Shown here in pieces: positions 4,461 to 5,080 of a stretch of DNA of 5,080 bases. The translations under genes and the position numbers were made by a program. The stretch's first letter is position 1, and each line of letters begins with the position of its first letter. The stretch is from JAYUKV01 sp043764135 (GTDB lineage Bacteria > Patescibacteriota > JACMRA01): positions 1-5,080 of the forward strand of contig JAYUKV010000030.1 of assembly GCA_043764135.1 (NCBI GenBank). The letters run 5' to 3'. The notes under the pieces are model-generated. The model was not told the origin of the DNA. It made no database searches and worked only from the letters and a program-made list of their open reading frames with translations.

Positions 4461-5080
4461 TTAATCTATAGCAGTCAAGACTGTAACAAATTCAATTTTA
4501 CTTTGATCTGTCGAGAAAACTCTATTTATGTAATCAGTTGAAATTAATTGTTTCTTGCCTAGCAAACCTTTTTTGATTGCACTTGGAAAAGTTTCTTCAA
4601 CCCTTGCTATAACCAAATCTTTTCTTGCTTGGCTCAAACCATTATAGTTTGAAACAATATTATTGAAAACTTCAAGGAATATTGCTTTATCTCCAGACTG
4701 GTCCTCCATTTCTTTTTTGAATTGTTCATACTCAGCATCAATTTTTTTTTGTTTTGCATCTGCAAGTTGTTTATTTCTTGCAGCAATCAATGCTTGTTTT
4801 TCAGCTTCCAGTTTTTGAGATCTTTGTTGCGATTCTTTCAAAGAGTTTAACATTCTTGCAGTTGCTAGTTTATCATCATTGTTTGGTGACAGTCTTGCAA
4901 GGAGTAAGTCAGACTCATCAGTCAAATTGCGATCAGAAAAACTATTAGCATTCTGGGTTTGTTTAAATCTTGATATATCATCAGGTGGTGAAATCTCAAG
5001 ACTTTCCTGTTTTGGATTAATTCTTGTTAACAATGAATTTAAAACATAGTCGGTTGAGCTATCTGTAGTTGTGCTTTGAG
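4461..5080 (-). CDS. Coiled-coil protein of unknown function, 5' part outside the window
   Basis: The frame is open from the TAA at 4463-4461 through the right edge. A TTG at 5033 is followed upstream by 15 more open codons (ending TDYVLNS before it), so it is an internal leucine and the true start lies beyond 5080. The visible 206 residues have three parts. The first is polar, probably disordered and rich in Ser, Thr, Asp and Asn (about 4870-5080). The second is a strongly charged Lys/Gln/Glu/Ala helix typical of coiled coil (about 4700-4862). The third is a compact C-terminal domain of about 75 residues (AIFLEVFNNIVSNYN to VLTAID). There is no membrane segment in the visible part. No family is recognised. 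It converges on the small membrane-protein gene. Confidence 0.8.
   Translation of the reverse strand, partial: QSTTTDSSTDYVLNSLLTRINPKQESLEISPPDDISRFKQTQNANSFSDRNLTDESDLLLARLSPNNDDKLATARMLNSLKESQQRSQKLEAEKQALIAARNKQLADAKQKKIDAEYEQFKKEMEDQSGDKAIFLEVFNNIVSNYNGLSQARKDLVIARVEETFPSAIKKGLLGKKQLISTDYINRVFSTDQSKIEFVTVLTAID

Noticed and set aside
4754..4948. Plus-strand ORF of 64 codons
   Set aside because: It is antisense to the coiled-coil gene. Its composition is the complement of a Lys/Gln/Glu-rich helix, which gives Leu/Phe/Val-rich runs by default.
5031..5033. TTG as the start codon of the rightmost gene
   Set aside because: The frame remains open for 15 more codons to the window edge with normal composition, so the gene is better treated as truncated by the window.
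1..5080. Alternative genetic code with TGA reassigned
   Set aside because: All recognised genes are intact under the standard code and stop at TAA or TAG. The absence of TGA among six stops is too small a sample to argue for recoding.

Overview
The window is an AT-rich bacterial segment, with most of the sequence near 30% GC. It holds two tRNA genes, four complete protein genes, one protein gene cut by the right edge, and a small ambiguous GC-richer element cut by the left edge. Start codons mostly lack a Shine-Dalgarno motif, leaders are very short, promoters fit the ordinary TTGACA/TATAAT pattern, intergenic hairpins are AT-rich, and both tRNAs carry an encoded CCA. The picture fits a small-genome, AT-rich bacterium, possibly a Patescibacteria/CPR member, but no gene here proves that. 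All recognised genes stop at TAA or TAG and none shows TGA recoding.

Left part (1-1200). The first 60 bases are about 45% GC and contain three consecutive hairpins. They also read through in one plus-strand frame to a TAA at 70-72, so they are either the end of a structured RNA or the C-terminus of a protein. An AT-rich spacer follows, then a tRNA-Gln(TTG) with a clear promoter and an intrinsic terminator. Next comes an unrecognised, partly coiled-coil protein gene whose longest start lies in the U-tract of that terminator. A bidirectional hairpin separates it from the convergent pth gene.

Middle (1200-4070), all on the minus strand. A secreted or surface protein with a signal peptide, two four-cysteine repeats and a C-terminal membrane anchor is followed after 6 bases by a GDP-mannose pyrophosphorylase-type nucleotidyltransferase (manC family). 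The two very likely form one transcript. Peptidyl-tRNA hydrolase (pth) lies 254 bases further on with its own probable promoter and a hairpin in its leader.

Right part (4040-5080). A 70-base divergent regulatory region serves the surface-protein operon leftward and tRNA-Arg(TCG) rightward. Their -35 boxes overlap inside a perfect inverted repeat. After the tRNA come two mutually exclusive hairpins, then a 60-residue two-helix membrane protein. A bidirectional terminator follows, then the convergent 3' part of a coiled-coil protein gene that stays open to the window edge.

Functionally, Pth and the tRNAs serve translation. ManC would supply GDP-mannose for surface glycans, and its coupling to an anchored, cysteine-rich exoprotein suggests a cell-envelope role. 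The most interesting unexplained elements are the unknown proteins and the hairpin arrangement around tRNA-Arg and the small membrane protein.
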